DNA of 64,000 nt from Solwaraspora sp. WMMD406 (GCF_029626025.1 NZ_JARUBF010000001.1:6046001-6110000); one strand, 5' to 3'; counted from the stretch's first letter, positions 51,062 to 60,891 are shown. Notes: a model not told the origin generated them from the sequence alone. A program made the numbers and translations.

Positions 51062-51895
51062 GTGAGCGAGTACCAGTTCTACGAGTTCCTGGCCGTCGAC
51101 CGACCTCTGGGCCACGAGCAGCTGGCCGAGCTACGGAAGCTCTCCGACACCGCCCGGATCACCCCGACGAGCTTCACCGACAGCTGCCACGGAGACACCT
51201 TCGCCGGTGACGTCACCGCCATGGTCGAGGCCTACTTCGACGGATTCCTCCAGCTGACCAGCTCCGGCAGCCGCCAGCTGGCCCTGCGGCTGCCCGCCCG
51301 GCTGCTGGACCTGGCCACCGCGCAACGGTACTGCTGGGCCGACCCGGCCGATGCCTACCAGGCCGGCGAGCACGTCGTGCTCACCTTCGGCAGCGACGAC
51401 CCCGACGAGGAGAAGACCCTCGACGGCGACGGCTGGCTCGCTTCGATCGTCGGCGTACGCCAGCAGCTCGCCGCCGGCGACCACCGCGCCCTCTACCTGG
51501 CCTGGCTGGCCGCCATCCAGTCCGGCGAGTTCGGCGACGACGCCACCGAGCCACCCGTACCGGCCGGGTTGGCCGACCTCACCGCCGACCTGCGGAACCT
51601 GGCCGACTTCCTCCGCCTCGACCCGCTGCTGCTCGATGTCGCCGCCGAGCACAGCGCCAGCGTCGATGCGGCCGGGCCCGACCCGGACGAGGTCCGCGAC
51701 TGGGTGACGCGGTTGCCGGACGGGGACACCGCCGACGCCGTGATCCGGCTGCTCGGCGTCGACGGGCACCTGGTCCGGGCCGAGCTGCTACGCCGCTTCC
51801 GGTCCGAGCGCGGCCAGCCACAACCCACGACCAGCGGTACGCGTACCGTCGGGGACCTGCTGGACGCGGCCGAGACGGCCCGATCGGCGATCTGA
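51062..51895 (+). CDS. Protein of unknown function, tandem paralogue 2 (SEYQYY family)
   Basis: 277 residues from GTG 51062. Same layout as the preceding gene: SEYQFYEFLAVDRPLGHEQLAELRKL, FTDSCHGDTFAGD, DGFLQLTSSGSRQLALRLP, and a C-terminal RTVGDLLDAAETA. The key HLYIANWGTR block of copy 1 is replaced by LQLTSSGSRQ, so the two copies have diverged in the middle. The 26 nt around each start are nearly identical in both genes, the remainder of the intergenic DNA is not. Function unknown. Confidence 0.75.
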   Translation: MSEYQFYEFLAVDRPLGHEQLAELRKLSDTARITPTSFTDSCHGDTFAGDVTAMVEAYFDGFLQLTSSGSRQLALRLPARLLDLATAQRYCWADPADAYQAGEHVVLTFGSDDPDEEKTLDGDGWLASIVGVRQQLAAGDHRALYLAWLAAIQSGEFGDDATEPPVPAGLADLTADLRNLADFLRLDPLLLDVAAEHSASVDAAGPDPDEVRDWVTRLPDGDTADAVIRLLGVDGHLVRAELLRRFRSERGQPQPTTSGTRTVGDLLDAAETARSAI

Positions 51896-51973
51896 GACCG
51901 GTCGCCGGCGTGGCTGACATCTGACGGTGTGGGGGGTGCCCGGCGGCGTGGCGGCACCGGGCCCGACACCGCT

Positions 51974-53989
51974 ATGGTGCTGCGGGTGAACCTGCCTTCC
52001 GCAGCTGCCTTCCGGCAGCGTGTCGTGCTGCCCGTGGTCGGGGTGTCGATCCTGCTGGGCGCCAACGTCCCACCGATCTACGACTTCACCAGCGGCTGGC
52101 TGCACGAACGCACCCTCAACAGCATCGAATACCAGCGGGAACACGGCTACTGGCAGGTGCTGGAGCTACCCGAGGACCAGCGGGTCAACGCCATCCACGC
52201 CGCGCTGCTGCCCACTGGCAAGGTGCTGCTGATCGCCGGCTCCGGCAACGACCGCGAACAGTTCGACGCCGGCACCTTCAAGACGCTGTTGTTCGACCCG
52301 GCCAGCGGCGACACCGAACTCGTCCCTACCCCGGCGGACGTGTTCTGCGCCGGGCATTCGTTCCTGCCCGACGGCAAACTGCTCGTCGCCGGCGGGACGC
52401 TGCGCTACGAAGTCCTCGAAGAAGACGTCGAGCGGGCCGGCGGCACCATGGTGGTCAAGAACGAATCCCCCGAAGGCGCGCCCCGGGCCTTCGTCGCCGG
52501 CACCGAATTCGTCGCCCCGGACGGCCGGCGCTACACCGCCGCCAACGATTTCGTCGTACCACCGGCCACCAAGACCGTCGAACTGATCGAACCCGGCGAC
52601 CCGGACTACGACCCGGAGTACGCCGAGCACGCCGACGCCGACCATCCGGCCGAGCGGGTCACCGTCACCGCCAGCGAAACCGCCGTCTGGGTCGACGCCG
52701 CCGGTTTCGGCGACGACTACCTCATCGGCGAGCAGACCCAGTACCGGCTGCAGGGCCTGGCCGGCAGCGACGCGCAGAACATCTACGGCCTCGCCGAGTC
52801 GATCACCATGGAGAAGCAGGACTACCAGGGCCTGGCCGACGCGTACGAGTTCGACCCGTGGACCGAACGCTACGAACGGGTCGACGACATGCACGAGAAG
52901 CGGTGGTATCCGACGTTGACCGGCTTGCCCGACGGCCAGGTGCTGACCGTCTCCGGGCTCGACGGCGGCGGCAAGGTCCTCGACGGGTCACAGAACGAGA
53001 TGTACGACCCGGCGACCAAGAGCTGGACGCTGCGCCCCGATCTGGAGCGCTACTTCCCCACTTATCCGAGCCTGTTCCAGACCGCCGAACCGGATCTGCT
53101 GTTCTACTCCGGTTCCAACGCCGGCTACGGCCCCGACGACCAGGGCCGCGACCCCGGCTTCTGGGACCTGTCCGACAACAGCTTCACCGAGGTCGACGGG
53201 CTACGCGACACCGACCAGCTGGAAACCAGCATGAGCGCCTGGGTCGGGCCGGTGCAGGAGCAGCGGATCATGGTCGTCGGCGGTGGCGGCATCGGCGAAT
53301 CCGAACTGTCCACCGACCGGATCGACCTGATCGACCTGGACGCCGCCGCACCCCGTTTCACCCCCGGACCGGACCTGCCCGAAGGCACCCGCTACCCCAA
53401 CCTGGTGCAGCTGCCCGACGACACCGTGCTGATCACCAACGGTTCCCGCGACTACCGAGGACGCGGCGACACCGACAACCACACCGCCCGGATCTACCAC
53501 CCGGACACCGACACCCTGGCGGTCGCCGCCGACCCCCGGATCGGCCGCAACTATCACGCGGCGGCGCTGCTGCTGCCCGACGGCCGGGTGCTGACCGTCG
53601 GCTCCGATCCGCTGTTCCGCGACGCCAAGAACAGCATCAGCGGCGAATTCGAACAACGGCTGGAGCTGTACTCGCCGCCGTACCTGTTCCGGGGTGAGCG
53701 GCCGCTGATCGGCGGCGTACCGGAGCAGGTCACCCACGGCGAGCGGATCACCGTCAGCAGTCCCGACGCGGACCGGATCGAGACGGTACGGCTGATCCGC
53801 CCCGGCGCCGCCACCCACATGCTCAACAACGAGCAGCGGTCGGTGGCGGTCGACTTCACCGTCACGGCGGGCGGCCTGGAGCTGACCGTGCCGACCGAGG
53901 CGACGATCCTGCTGCCCGGGCCGTACCTGCTGTTCGCCGTCGACGCCGACGGAGTGCCGTCGGTCGGCGTACCGGTGCTGGTGAACTGA
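51974..53989 (+). CDS. glxA: GlxA-like radical copper oxidase (galactose/glyoxal oxidase family)
   Basis: 671 residues from ATG 51974; GTG 51986 is an alternative and no clear binding site is seen. A membrane anchor near residues 15-32 is followed by a kelch-type beta-propeller and a C-terminal DUF1929 domain. Expected copper-radical residues are visible: Cys125 in FCAGHSFLPDG, Tyr145 in GGTLRYE, the Tyr-His pair in GRNYHAAALLLPDG and the late His in GAATHML. In Streptomyces GlxA works with CslA in making the hyphal-tip glucan. The GH6 and cslA-like genes lie directly downstream. Confidence 0.9.
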   Translation: MVLRVNLPSAAAFRQRVVLPVVGVSILLGANVPPIYDFTSGWLHERTLNSIEYQREHGYWQVLELPEDQRVNAIHAALLPTGKVLLIAGSGNDREQFDAGTFKTLLFDPASGDTELVPTPADVFCAGHSFLPDGKLLVAGGTLRYEVLEEDVERAGGTMVVKNESPEGAPRAFVAGTEFVAPDGRRYTAANDFVVPPATKTVELIEPGDPDYDPEYAEHADADHPAERVTVTASETAVWVDAAGFGDDYLIGEQTQYRLQGLAGSDAQNIYGLAESITMEKQDYQGLADAYEFDPWTERYERVDDMHEKRWYPTLTGLPDGQVLTVSGLDGGGKVLDGSQNEMYDPATKSWTLRPDLERYFPTYPSLFQTAEPDLLFYSGSNAGYGPDDQGRDPGFWDLSDNSFTEVDGLRDTDQLETSMSAWVGPVQEQRIMVVGGGGIGESELSTDRIDLIDLDAAAPRFTPGPDLPEGTRYPNLVQLPDDTVLITNGSRDYRGRGDTDNHTARIYHPDTDTLAVAADPRIGRNYHAAALLLPDGRVLTVGSDPLFRDAKNSISGEFEQRLELYSPPYLFRGERPLIGGVPEQVTHGERITVSSPDADRIETVRLIRPGAATHMLNNEQRSVAVDFTVTAGGLELTVPTEATILLPGPYLLFAVDADGVPSVGVPVLVN

Positions 53990-53997
53990 GGCTGGCC

Positions 53998-54041
53998 GGC
54001 GGTGGCCGGGTCGGCGCTCCTCAGCCGGCCCGGCCACCGCC
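53998..54041. terminator. Hairpin terminator between glxA and the GH6 gene
   Basis: Perfect 13-bp arms GGCGGTGGCCGGG (53998-54010) and CCCGGCCACCGCC (54029-54041) with an 18-nt loop, between convergent genes ending at 53989 and 54054. Confidence 0.75.
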
Positions 54042-54053
54042 GCGTCCGGACAC

Positions 54054-55145
54054 TCAGCCGGCCTGGGCGGCCAGTTGCAGGGCGTACTCCGGCCACCACT
54101 GGCCGGCCGGCGGTTCACCCGGGCGGCAGTCGCCGTCCGACTCACCCGGCCGTTTGATCCACAGCAGCGCGTCCACCCGGTCCAGGCCCGGCGTGGTCGT
54201 CGGGGTCTCGCCGAGCCGGCGGCCCGGCGGATTGCACCAGGCCGGCCCGCCGGCCACGCTGGCGCCGTCGGCCGGTCCCGCGCCGTTGCGGCTGGTGTCG
54301 ATCACGAACCGGGTACGCCCACCGAGCGCGTCGGAGAGACGGTGACCGTACTCGACGTTCTCCGCCGTACCGATGAAGTTGGAGACGTTGAGCGCGAAGC
54401 CGTCGGCCTGGTCGATCCCGGCCTGCCGCAACGCGTCGGCCAACCGCCCCAGGTCGCTGATCCAGCGCGGATGCCCGGCGTCGAGATACACCTGCGCGGT
54501 GCCGGTCTGCTTCAGGACGGCGACCGCCTCGGCCAGCAGCTCCAGCCGGGCACCCCCGGCACCGGCGGCACCGCAACTGTCCAAACTGTGCGCCACCGCG
54601 TCCGGTTCGACGATCACCGTGACCGGGCGACCGGCGATCCCGGCCGCGAACTGACGAATCCAGGCCTGGTAGTCGCCGCCGTCGACCGCGCCACCGCCGC
54701 TGAAGCTGCCGCAGTCGCGGTCCGGGATGTGGTACGCCACCAGCACCGGCATCCCGCCGGAGGTGGCCGCCCGGGTCAGCGCCGCGTCGACGTCCGCCGC
54801 CACCTGGGCGGTACTACTGGTGATCCAGACCGCCATCGGCTGCTCGCTGATCCGCCGCAGCTGGTCGGCCTGCTCCGCCTGCCCGGCCGCCTGCCAGAGC
54901 CTGACCTGGTCGGCAGCGGCTCCGGTCGGGTCCACGAACAGCGGCGCGCCGGCCAGGGCCACCGGGACCGACGTATCCGCCTGCCCCGGCGGGGTGGCGG
55001 TGGAAGCGACGCCGCCGGGCGCGCCCAGCGGCGGTTGCCGGTCGCCCGGCGCCGGGTCGGTGCCGCAGCCCGCCGCCAGCAGCGCCGCCGCGACGGACAC
55101 CGACAGGGACAGTACGGTGACAGCCGACCGGGGTAGTGCGGGCAC
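54054..55145 (-). CDS. cslZ: GH6 family endoglucanase lipoprotein (CslZ-like)
   Basis: 363 residues. The signal sequence VPALPRSAVTVLSLSVSVAAALLAAGC ends in a lipobox (LAAGC), so the protein is a probable lipoprotein. The GH6 blocks are VAYHIPDRDC, VIVEPDAVAHSL (Asp proton donor in EPDA), YLDAGHPRW and WIKRPGESDG. GH6 enzymes cleave beta-1,4-glucan with inversion. GTG at 55145 is chosen because AAGGAG lies 8 nt upstream. In Streptomyces a GH6 gene follows cslA and glxA; here it is inverted between them. Confidence 0.88.
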   Translation of the reverse strand: MPALPRSAVTVLSLSVSVAAALLAAGCGTDPAPGDRQPPLGAPGGVASTATPPGQADTSVPVALAGAPLFVDPTGAAADQVRLWQAAGQAEQADQLRRISEQPMAVWITSSTAQVAADVDAALTRAATSGGMPVLVAYHIPDRDCGSFSGGGAVDGGDYQAWIRQFAAGIAGRPVTVIVEPDAVAHSLDSCGAAGAGGARLELLAEAVAVLKQTGTAQVYLDAGHPRWISDLGRLADALRQAGIDQADGFALNVSNFIGTAENVEYGHRLSDALGGRTRFVIDTSRNGAGPADGASVAGGPAWCNPPGRRLGETPTTTPGLDRVDALLWIKRPGESDGDCRPGEPPAGQWWPEYALQLAAQAG

Positions 55146-55309
55146 CAGCACCGCTCCTTCTCCGTCGTCGCAGGTCTCGGGCACGGCTGAGATTAGCTCA
55201 ACCGGCCGATCCTGAGCGGGATTCGTGGTGCCGTACGATCGCGCGGTACTGCCGGTAGCCGACTGTGCGGCCGGCGTGATCGGGTGACGCGACGACGGGG
55301 CTGTGTCAG

Positions 55310-57379
55310 GTGGCCGAACCATTCGACATTCCGGTGTACGGGCGTTCCTGGGCCCGGCTGGAATCGTTCAGCCGGATCGCCGGGCCGCTCACCGCGCCAC
55401 CGGCCGACCAGCCGTACCGGGTGCGCTACCGCAGCATGCACCGGGTGTACGGCAACCGGCAGATCGTCGGAGCGGTGGCCATCGCGCTGCTCAACGTCTG
55501 CTTCGAGATCTTCTTCTTCGTCTGGCTGCTGCAGCCGGGCCACTTCGCCGACACCAATCCGGGGCCCGTCGCCGAGATCGCCCGGTTCGCCAACATCTTC
55601 GTCATCTGCTCGATCGCCATCGTCGAGGCGTTGCGCCTGGTCAACGTACTGTCGCTGTCGTTGGCCTCGGTGATCGCCCGGGACCCGATCCCGGTCACCC
55701 CGCAGCCCGGCCTGCGGGTCGCGTTCCTGACCACGATCGTGCCGAGCAAGGAACCGATCGCCGTGGTACGGGACACGCTGCGAGCCGCCAAACGGATCCG
55801 GCACCGGGGCGTCTTCGACATCTGGCTGCTGGACGAAGGCGACGACGACGAGGTCAAGGCGGTCTGTGACGAACTCGGCATCCGACATTTCACCCGCAAT
55901 GGGGTGGAACGCTATAACCAGCGACGCGGGCCGTTCAAGGCGCGGACCAAACACGGCAACTACAACGCCTGGGTCGACGCGCACGGCGACGACTACGACG
56001 TGTTCCTCTCCGTCGACCCCGATCACGTGCCGCTGGCCAACTTCGCCGAACGGATCCTCGGCTACTTCCGCGACCCCGACGTGGCGTACGTCGTCGGGCC
56101 GCAGTGCTACAAGAACGGTGAGGCGTTCGTCACCCGGGCGGCGGAGTCGCAGCAGTTCCCGTTCCACAGCGTCATCCAGCGGGCGGCCAACTCGTACGGC
56201 ACCGCGATGCTGGTCGGCACCAACAACGCGGTACGGATCAGCGCGCTGCGCGGCGTCGGCGGGCTCAGCGACTCGATCACCGAGGACATGGCGACCGGTC
56301 TGGCCCTGCACACCGCCCGCAACCCGCGTACCGGTCGGCGGTGGAAGTCGGTCTACACCCCGGACGTGTTGTCCGCCGGAGACGGGCCGTCGAGCTGGAG
56401 CGACTACTTCTCGCAGCAGCGGCGCTGGTCACGGGGCACCTTCGAGCTGTTGTCCGGCCGCTACTGGCTGCGCTTTCCGCGTCTGTCGGCCGGCGGGATG
56501 CTGCACTACACGCTGATCACCACGTTCTATCCGTCGATGGCGGTCGCCTGGCTGCTCGGCATCGTCAACGCGCTGCTGTTCCTGGCGCTCGGGGTCAGTG
56601 GGATGAACATCTCGCCGCAGATCTGGTTCGCCCTCTACACCGACGCGACCGCCTTCTCGCTCTGGCTCTACCTGCACAACCGGCGGTACAACGTCAGCCC
56701 GTACGAGCCGCCGGGGTCGCGAGGGCTCAAGGGCATGCTGATGTCGATCATCTCCGCGCCGATCTACGCCGGGCAGCTGGTCAGTACGGTGTTGCGCCGC
56801 CCGGCCCGCTTCGTGGTCACCCCGAAAGGGGCGCGGAGCAGCAGCGACGGCTTCTACACGTTCCGGGCACACCTGGGCTGGATGGCGGTGTTGACGGTGG
56901 CGGTCGTCGTGTCGTTCGTACGGGACTACGCGAGCCTGCCGTCGCTGCTCTGGCCGGTGGTGGCGCTGCTGATCTGCCTGGCGCCGGTCGTGCTGTGGCG
57001 TCGCGACCGGCACCCGCAGCGGCTCGCGGCGGCGGAGACATCGACGGCGGGGTCGGGGTCGGCGGGGTCGCCGGGTACCGAGCCCGGTGGCGGCGGCGTC
57101 GCGGGCGCTGGGGTCGGCGACCGGGCGCGACGGCCGCTGGCCGTACCGCCCTGGGAAGCCCGTACGCCCGATCACGCCGGCGACATCACCATGGAGATCC
57201 CCCGCGAGCTACTCGACGCGCACCTGGCGAGCCGGGCGGCCGGGCAACAGCACGACGACGTGTCGGCGACCTTGATCCTGCCCAGAATCGAGGTACCCCG
57301 ACAGGCCGGGCCGCCGGCCGTCGAACAGGACGGCGGACGGGACCGCGGACAGGACGGCGGCCAAATCAGCCCCGCATGA
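55310..57379 (+). CDS. cslA: Cellulose synthase-like glycosyltransferase family 2 (CslA)
   Basis: 689 residues. N-terminal membrane segments flank a GT2 domain: LDEGDDDE, SVDPDH (DxD, UDP-sugar/metal), SITEDMATG (TED, general base) and SQQRRWSRG (QxxRW, glucan binding). Five or more C-terminal membrane segments follow, then a Pro/Gly-rich cytoplasmic tail of about 130 residues. GTG at 55310. Predicted to make a beta-glucan at hyphal tips with GlxA, as known for Streptomyces CslA. Divergent from the GH6 gene. Confidence 0.9.
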   Translation: MAEPFDIPVYGRSWARLESFSRIAGPLTAPPADQPYRVRYRSMHRVYGNRQIVGAVAIALLNVCFEIFFFVWLLQPGHFADTNPGPVAEIARFANIFVICSIAIVEALRLVNVLSLSLASVIARDPIPVTPQPGLRVAFLTTIVPSKEPIAVVRDTLRAAKRIRHRGVFDIWLLDEGDDDEVKAVCDELGIRHFTRNGVERYNQRRGPFKARTKHGNYNAWVDAHGDDYDVFLSVDPDHVPLANFAERILGYFRDPDVAYVVGPQCYKNGEAFVTRAAESQQFPFHSVIQRAANSYGTAMLVGTNNAVRISALRGVGGLSDSITEDMATGLALHTARNPRTGRRWKSVYTPDVLSAGDGPSSWSDYFSQQRRWSRGTFELLSGRYWLRFPRLSAGGMLHYTLITTFYPSMAVAWLLGIVNALLFLALGVSGMNISPQIWFALYTDATAFSLWLYLHNRRYNVSPYEPPGSRGLKGMLMSIISAPIYAGQLVSTVLRRPARFVVTPKGARSSSDGFYTFRAHLGWMAVLTVAVVVSFVRDYASLPSLLWPVVALLICLAPVVLWRRDRHPQRLAAAETSTAGSGSAGSPGTEPGGGGVAGAGVGDRARRPLAVPPWEARTPDHAGDITMEIPRELLDAHLASRAAGQQHDDVSATLILPRIEVPRQAGPPAVEQDGGRDRGQDGGQISPA

Positions 57380-57474
57380 GGCACGGAAACGGCGCGCGCG
57401 TGCCACGACGTGAGCACGGCCTGGCGGTGCGCCCGAAGGCGGTGCCGCCCCCGAAGGGATAGTGCGATCTGGCC

Positions 57475-57512
57475 TGATCCCCTGAGGGGATCATGATCCC
57501 GCTGCGGGATCA
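57475..57512. terminator. Two adjacent hairpins after cslA
   Basis: TGATCCCC-TGA-GGGGATCA (57475-57493) and TGATCCCG-CTG-CGGGATCA (57494-57512), each a perfect 8-bp stem with a 3-nt loop. They lie about 95 nt after the cslA stop. Confidence 0.65.
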
Positions 57513-57577
57513 GCGAGAAAACGACTATGGGTCCCCGGCTTCCAGGCGGCGTCGCGTGTTCCCCGTTGCAGACGCGA

Positions 57578-57610
57578 AACGGCCCGCCAGGGAATCCCTG
57601 GCGGGCCGTT
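57578..57610. terminator. Strong hairpin terminator of the tRNA gene
   Basis: A perfect 16-bp inverted repeat, AACGGCCCGCCAGGGA (57578-57593) and TCCCTGGCGGGCCGTT (57595-57610), directly downstream of the tRNA on the minus strand. Confidence 0.9.
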
Positions 57611-57615
57611 CACCG

Positions 57616-57692
57616 TGGTAGCGGGGACAGGATTTGAACCTGCGACCTCTGGGTTATGAGCCCAGCGAGCTACCGAGCTGCTCCACCCCGCG
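57616..57692 (-). tRNA. Initiator tRNA-fMet (CAT anticodon)
   Basis: 77 nt including an encoded CCA. Acceptor CGCGGGG pairs with CCCCGC, leaving an unpaired C1 opposite T72, the initiator signature. The anticodon arm CTGGG-CTCATAA-CCCAG has the three consecutive G:C pairs of initiator tRNAs; the T arm contains GGTTCAAATCC. A terminator hairpin follows at once. Confidence 0.97.
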
Positions 57693-57755
57693 GCGATGCG
57701 TTAACACTAGCGCATTGCGTCAGCCCGCCGCAAAACGACCCCCGAACTGCCTGGA

Positions 57756-60755
57756 TCAGCCGCCCGGAGACGGACTGGGGTCGACCGCCGGTGGCGCCGC
57801 GCCACCGACCCCGGCCGCCTGCTGGGCCTGTTGGAAGGCCGTCATCGCGGCGTCGAGCCGGGCCAGTGCATCGCCGTACCGCTGGAAGTCACCCGCGGCC
57901 TGCGCGGCGCGGGCCTCGTCGATCGCGGCGCTGACCTCGGCGGCGGCCGCCGCCAGTTCGGGCGTGACCAGGCCCGGATCGGTCGGCGTCGTCGGCGGCG
58001 GGGTCGTCGGGCTCGGCGTACCACCCGGATCCTCGCCCTCACCTTCGCCCTCGCCCTCCGGTGGGGTCGTCGGCGCACCGCCCTGCTGGCCCTGCTCGAT
58101 CAGCTGCCGGATGCCGTCCTGCACGCTGTTGGCCAGCACCACGTACGAGCCGCCGTCGCCGTAGGAGAGCAGCACCCGCTGCAGCAGCGGGTACGCGTTG
58201 GTCTGGTTGCTCTTCACGTACACCGGCTCGACGTAGAGCATGCCGTTGCCGAACGGCAGCGACAGCAGGTTGCCGTACTGCACCTGGGCCTGGTTGGAGG
58301 ACAGCAGGTTGAGCTGCTGACGGATCGCGGCGTTGTTGGTCATCCGCTGGTGGACCTGAACCGGGCCGGAGATCGCCGTCTGGTCCGGCAACTCCAGGAC
58401 CTGCAGCTGCGGCTCACCGTCGACGTACGAACCGGAGATCAACGCGGCCAGGTTCTGTCGGCCGGCCGGGGTCACCGCCGAGGTCAGCTGGAAACGTGGC
58501 TCGTCCTGCTCCGGCAACTGGGTCAGCAGGTAGTACGGCGGCTGCTTGACCCCGGTGTCCGGTGCGTCCGGGACGTTCGGCACCTCCCAGAAGTCCTGTC
58601 CGGAGAAGAACTCGGCCGGGTTGGTGACGTGGTAGCGGGCCAGCAGGTTGCGCTGCACCTTGAACAGGTCGGCCGGGTAGCGCAGGTGCTCCAGCAGGGC
58701 CGGCGGGATCTCCGCCTTCGGAGTCACCAGGTCGCCGCCGAAGGCCGCGTTCCACGCCTTGAGGACGGGGTCGTTCTCGTCGAACTCGTAGAGCCGTACC
58801 GTGCCGTCGTAGGCGTCCACGGTGGCCTTGACCGAGTTGCGGATGTAGTTGACGTTCTCCCGGGCCAGCACGAAGGTGCCCTGGCCGGTCAGCTCGTCGG
58901 CGGTCTCCACCTGCAGGTTGACCCGCTCCGAGTACGGATAGGTGGCCGAGGTGGTGTAGCCGTCCACGATCCACTGGATGCGCCCGTCGACCACCGCCGG
59001 GTACGGGTCGCCGTCCAGGGTGAGGAACGGCGCGACCTTCTCCACCCGGTCGCGCGGGTTACGGATGTAGAGCAGCTTGGAGTTCTCGTTGACCGCCTCG
59101 GAGAGCAGGAAGTTGGTCTCCTGTTCCTTGATCGCGTACAGCAGCTTGCGGCCGAACGAACCGACCTCGACACCGCCTTCACCGGTGTAGGTGTAGTACT
59201 GCTCGCCACCGCTGGAGGTCGGCCGGTCGAACTCGACGTTGGTGTCGCCCGGCGAGCCGACGATCGCGTAGTCGGTGCCGTCCATCTGCTCGCCGAAGTA
59301 GATCCGCGGCTGCTCGACCGGGATCTCCTCGGTGGCCGACGAACACTGCTCCTGGGCCTGGTCGCCGAGGAAGCCGGAGACGAAGTACGGCTGCCCGCCG
59401 CAGACCACCCGGTTGGCCGGGGCGCCGACCATCCCGTACCCGTGGGTGAAGACCGTGTGACGGTTGATCCAGTTGCTCTGCTGTTCGGTCAGCTCACCGT
59501 AGTTGATCTCCCGCATGCCGACGACGTAGTCCTGGGTCTGGTCGTCGATCGTGTAGCGGTCGATGTCGAGCTTGGTGCCGAAGTCGTAGAAGCCCCGGAC
59601 CTGCTGCAGCTGGGTGTAGGTCTCGGAGACCAACTGTGGATCCAGCAGCCGGATGTTGGGCACCACGGCGGTGTCGGTGGCCAGGCTGTCCGGCGGGGTC
59701 AGGTTCGTCGCCGGGTACGGCGTCATCTGGCTGATGTCCAGCCCGAACGCCTCCCGGGTGGCGACGATGCCGCGTTCGATGAATGCCGACTCCTTGTCCC
59801 GCAGGCTCGGGTTGACCTCGAAGGTCTGCACCGCCCACGGGTAGATGCCACCGATCGCCACCGCCGAGATGCCGAGCAGCGCCAGCGAGATGCCTGGCCA
59901 GACCAGGTTCCGCATGACGGCGTTGGAGAAGACGATGATCGCGATCGCCACCACGATCGAGATGTACGCGAGGATCTCCTTGGCCGGCAGCAGCGCGTTG
60001 ATGTCGGCGTAGCCGGCACCGTAGATGCGCGCCTGCTCGTTGTACTCCAGCAGCATGCCGCGCCGGTCCAGCACGTAGGCGACCGCCTTGAACAGCACGA
60101 AGACGGCGACCAGGGTGGTGAGGTGGGCGCGGGCGGCGGTGGTCATCCGGTCGCCGATGCCCTGCAGCCGTACGCCGCCGTAGATGTAGTGCACGGCCAG
60201 CGCCCCGATGACCGACAGCACCACGGCGGTGAACGCCAGTCCGAGTACGTAGCGCAGGAACGGGTACTGGAAGACGTAGAACCCGATGTCGACGCCGAAC
60301 TCCGGGTCGGTGACGCCGAACTCCTGCGAGTTGCGGAACAGTAGCCACTGACTCCAGCGGCTCTGCGCCGACAGCCCGGCGAAGACACCGACGACGGCTG
60401 CCGCCAAGGCGATCCACATGCCGATTCGCGGGGTCAGCAGCATCCGGTAGCGCTCCAGGCTGACCTGTTCCGGGGAGTGCGGCCGCAGGTTGGGCCGCAG
60501 CCGGTAGGCGAGCCACAGGTTGCCGCCGATGACCAGCGCCATCGCCAGGCCGACCGCGGCGAACAGCAGCCCCCGCGTGACCAGCACGCCGGTGAAGACC
60601 TGCGTGTAATCGACCTCCTCGAACCACAACCAGTCGGTCCAGGCGTTCACCCCCCAGCCGAGCAGAGTGAACACGAGAAAGATCCCGACGAGTACGCCGA
60701 CCGTGACGCGGCCCCGTCGACTCATTCCGGGCATTGGACTACTACGCATGACCAC
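57756..60755 (-). CDS. UPF0182 family membrane protein
   Basis: 999 residues. Seven or so membrane segments occupy the first 330 residues (VTVGVLVGIFLVFTLLGWGV to ISLALLGISAVAIGGIYPW). A large extracytoplasmic domain of about 570 residues contains the conserved INRHTVFTHGYGMV and PRIYFGEQMDG. The end is an acidic/Pro-Thr linker (EGEGEGED, PTTPPPTTPTD) and an alanine-rich helix. The length and order match actinobacterial UPF0182 proteins. GTG at 60755 has GGAG 6 nt upstream. Molecular function is unknown; the family is widely conserved and the next gene upstream, a PDZ/Lon protease, is its usual neighbour. Confidence 0.95.
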   Translation of the reverse strand: MVMRSSPMPGMSRRGRVTVGVLVGIFLVFTLLGWGVNAWTDWLWFEEVDYTQVFTGVLVTRGLLFAAVGLAMALVIGGNLWLAYRLRPNLRPHSPEQVSLERYRMLLTPRIGMWIALAAAVVGVFAGLSAQSRWSQWLLFRNSQEFGVTDPEFGVDIGFYVFQYPFLRYVLGLAFTAVVLSVIGALAVHYIYGGVRLQGIGDRMTTAARAHLTTLVAVFVLFKAVAYVLDRRGMLLEYNEQARIYGAGYADINALLPAKEILAYISIVVAIAIIVFSNAVMRNLVWPGISLALLGISAVAIGGIYPWAVQTFEVNPSLRDKESAFIERGIVATREAFGLDISQMTPYPATNLTPPDSLATDTAVVPNIRLLDPQLVSETYTQLQQVRGFYDFGTKLDIDRYTIDDQTQDYVVGMREINYGELTEQQSNWINRHTVFTHGYGMVGAPANRVVCGGQPYFVSGFLGDQAQEQCSSATEEIPVEQPRIYFGEQMDGTDYAIVGSPGDTNVEFDRPTSSGGEQYYTYTGEGGVEVGSFGRKLLYAIKEQETNFLLSEAVNENSKLLYIRNPRDRVEKVAPFLTLDGDPYPAVVDGRIQWIVDGYTTSATYPYSERVNLQVETADELTGQGTFVLARENVNYIRNSVKATVDAYDGTVRLYEFDENDPVLKAWNAAFGGDLVTPKAEIPPALLEHLRYPADLFKVQRNLLARYHVTNPAEFFSGQDFWEVPNVPDAPDTGVKQPPYYLLTQLPEQDEPRFQLTSAVTPAGRQNLAALISGSYVDGEPQLQVLELPDQTAISGPVQVHQRMTNNAAIRQQLNLLSSNQAQVQYGNLLSLPFGNGMLYVEPVYVKSNQTNAYPLLQRVLLSYGDGGSYVVLANSVQDGIRQLIEQGQQGGAPTTPPEGEGEGEGEDPGGTPSPTTPPPTTPTDPGLVTPELAAAAAEVSAAIDEARAAQAAGDFQRYGDALARLDAAMTAFQQAQQAAGVGGAAPPAVDPSPSPGG

Positions 60756-60891
60756 TATCGGCTCCGCACGTTCGGTGTGATCCCCTGGCGATCAGGCACC
60801 AAGACTACGGGGTGTGTCCACCAACACCACGGTTGAGGTCGAAACGCACCAGGGTCGGAGTCGACGCCGGCCCTGGTCCGTGTCGCCTCCG

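Noticed and set aside
57616-57692. tRNA gene considered as an integration site for an adjacent element
   Set aside because: No integrase, no duplicated tRNA 3' end and only core genes on both sides.
57831-60344. An 837-codon open frame opposite UPF0182
   Set aside because: Composition (Val, Arg, Leu, His, Gln rich) and position are typical of antisense shadows; UPF0182 has clear family blocks.
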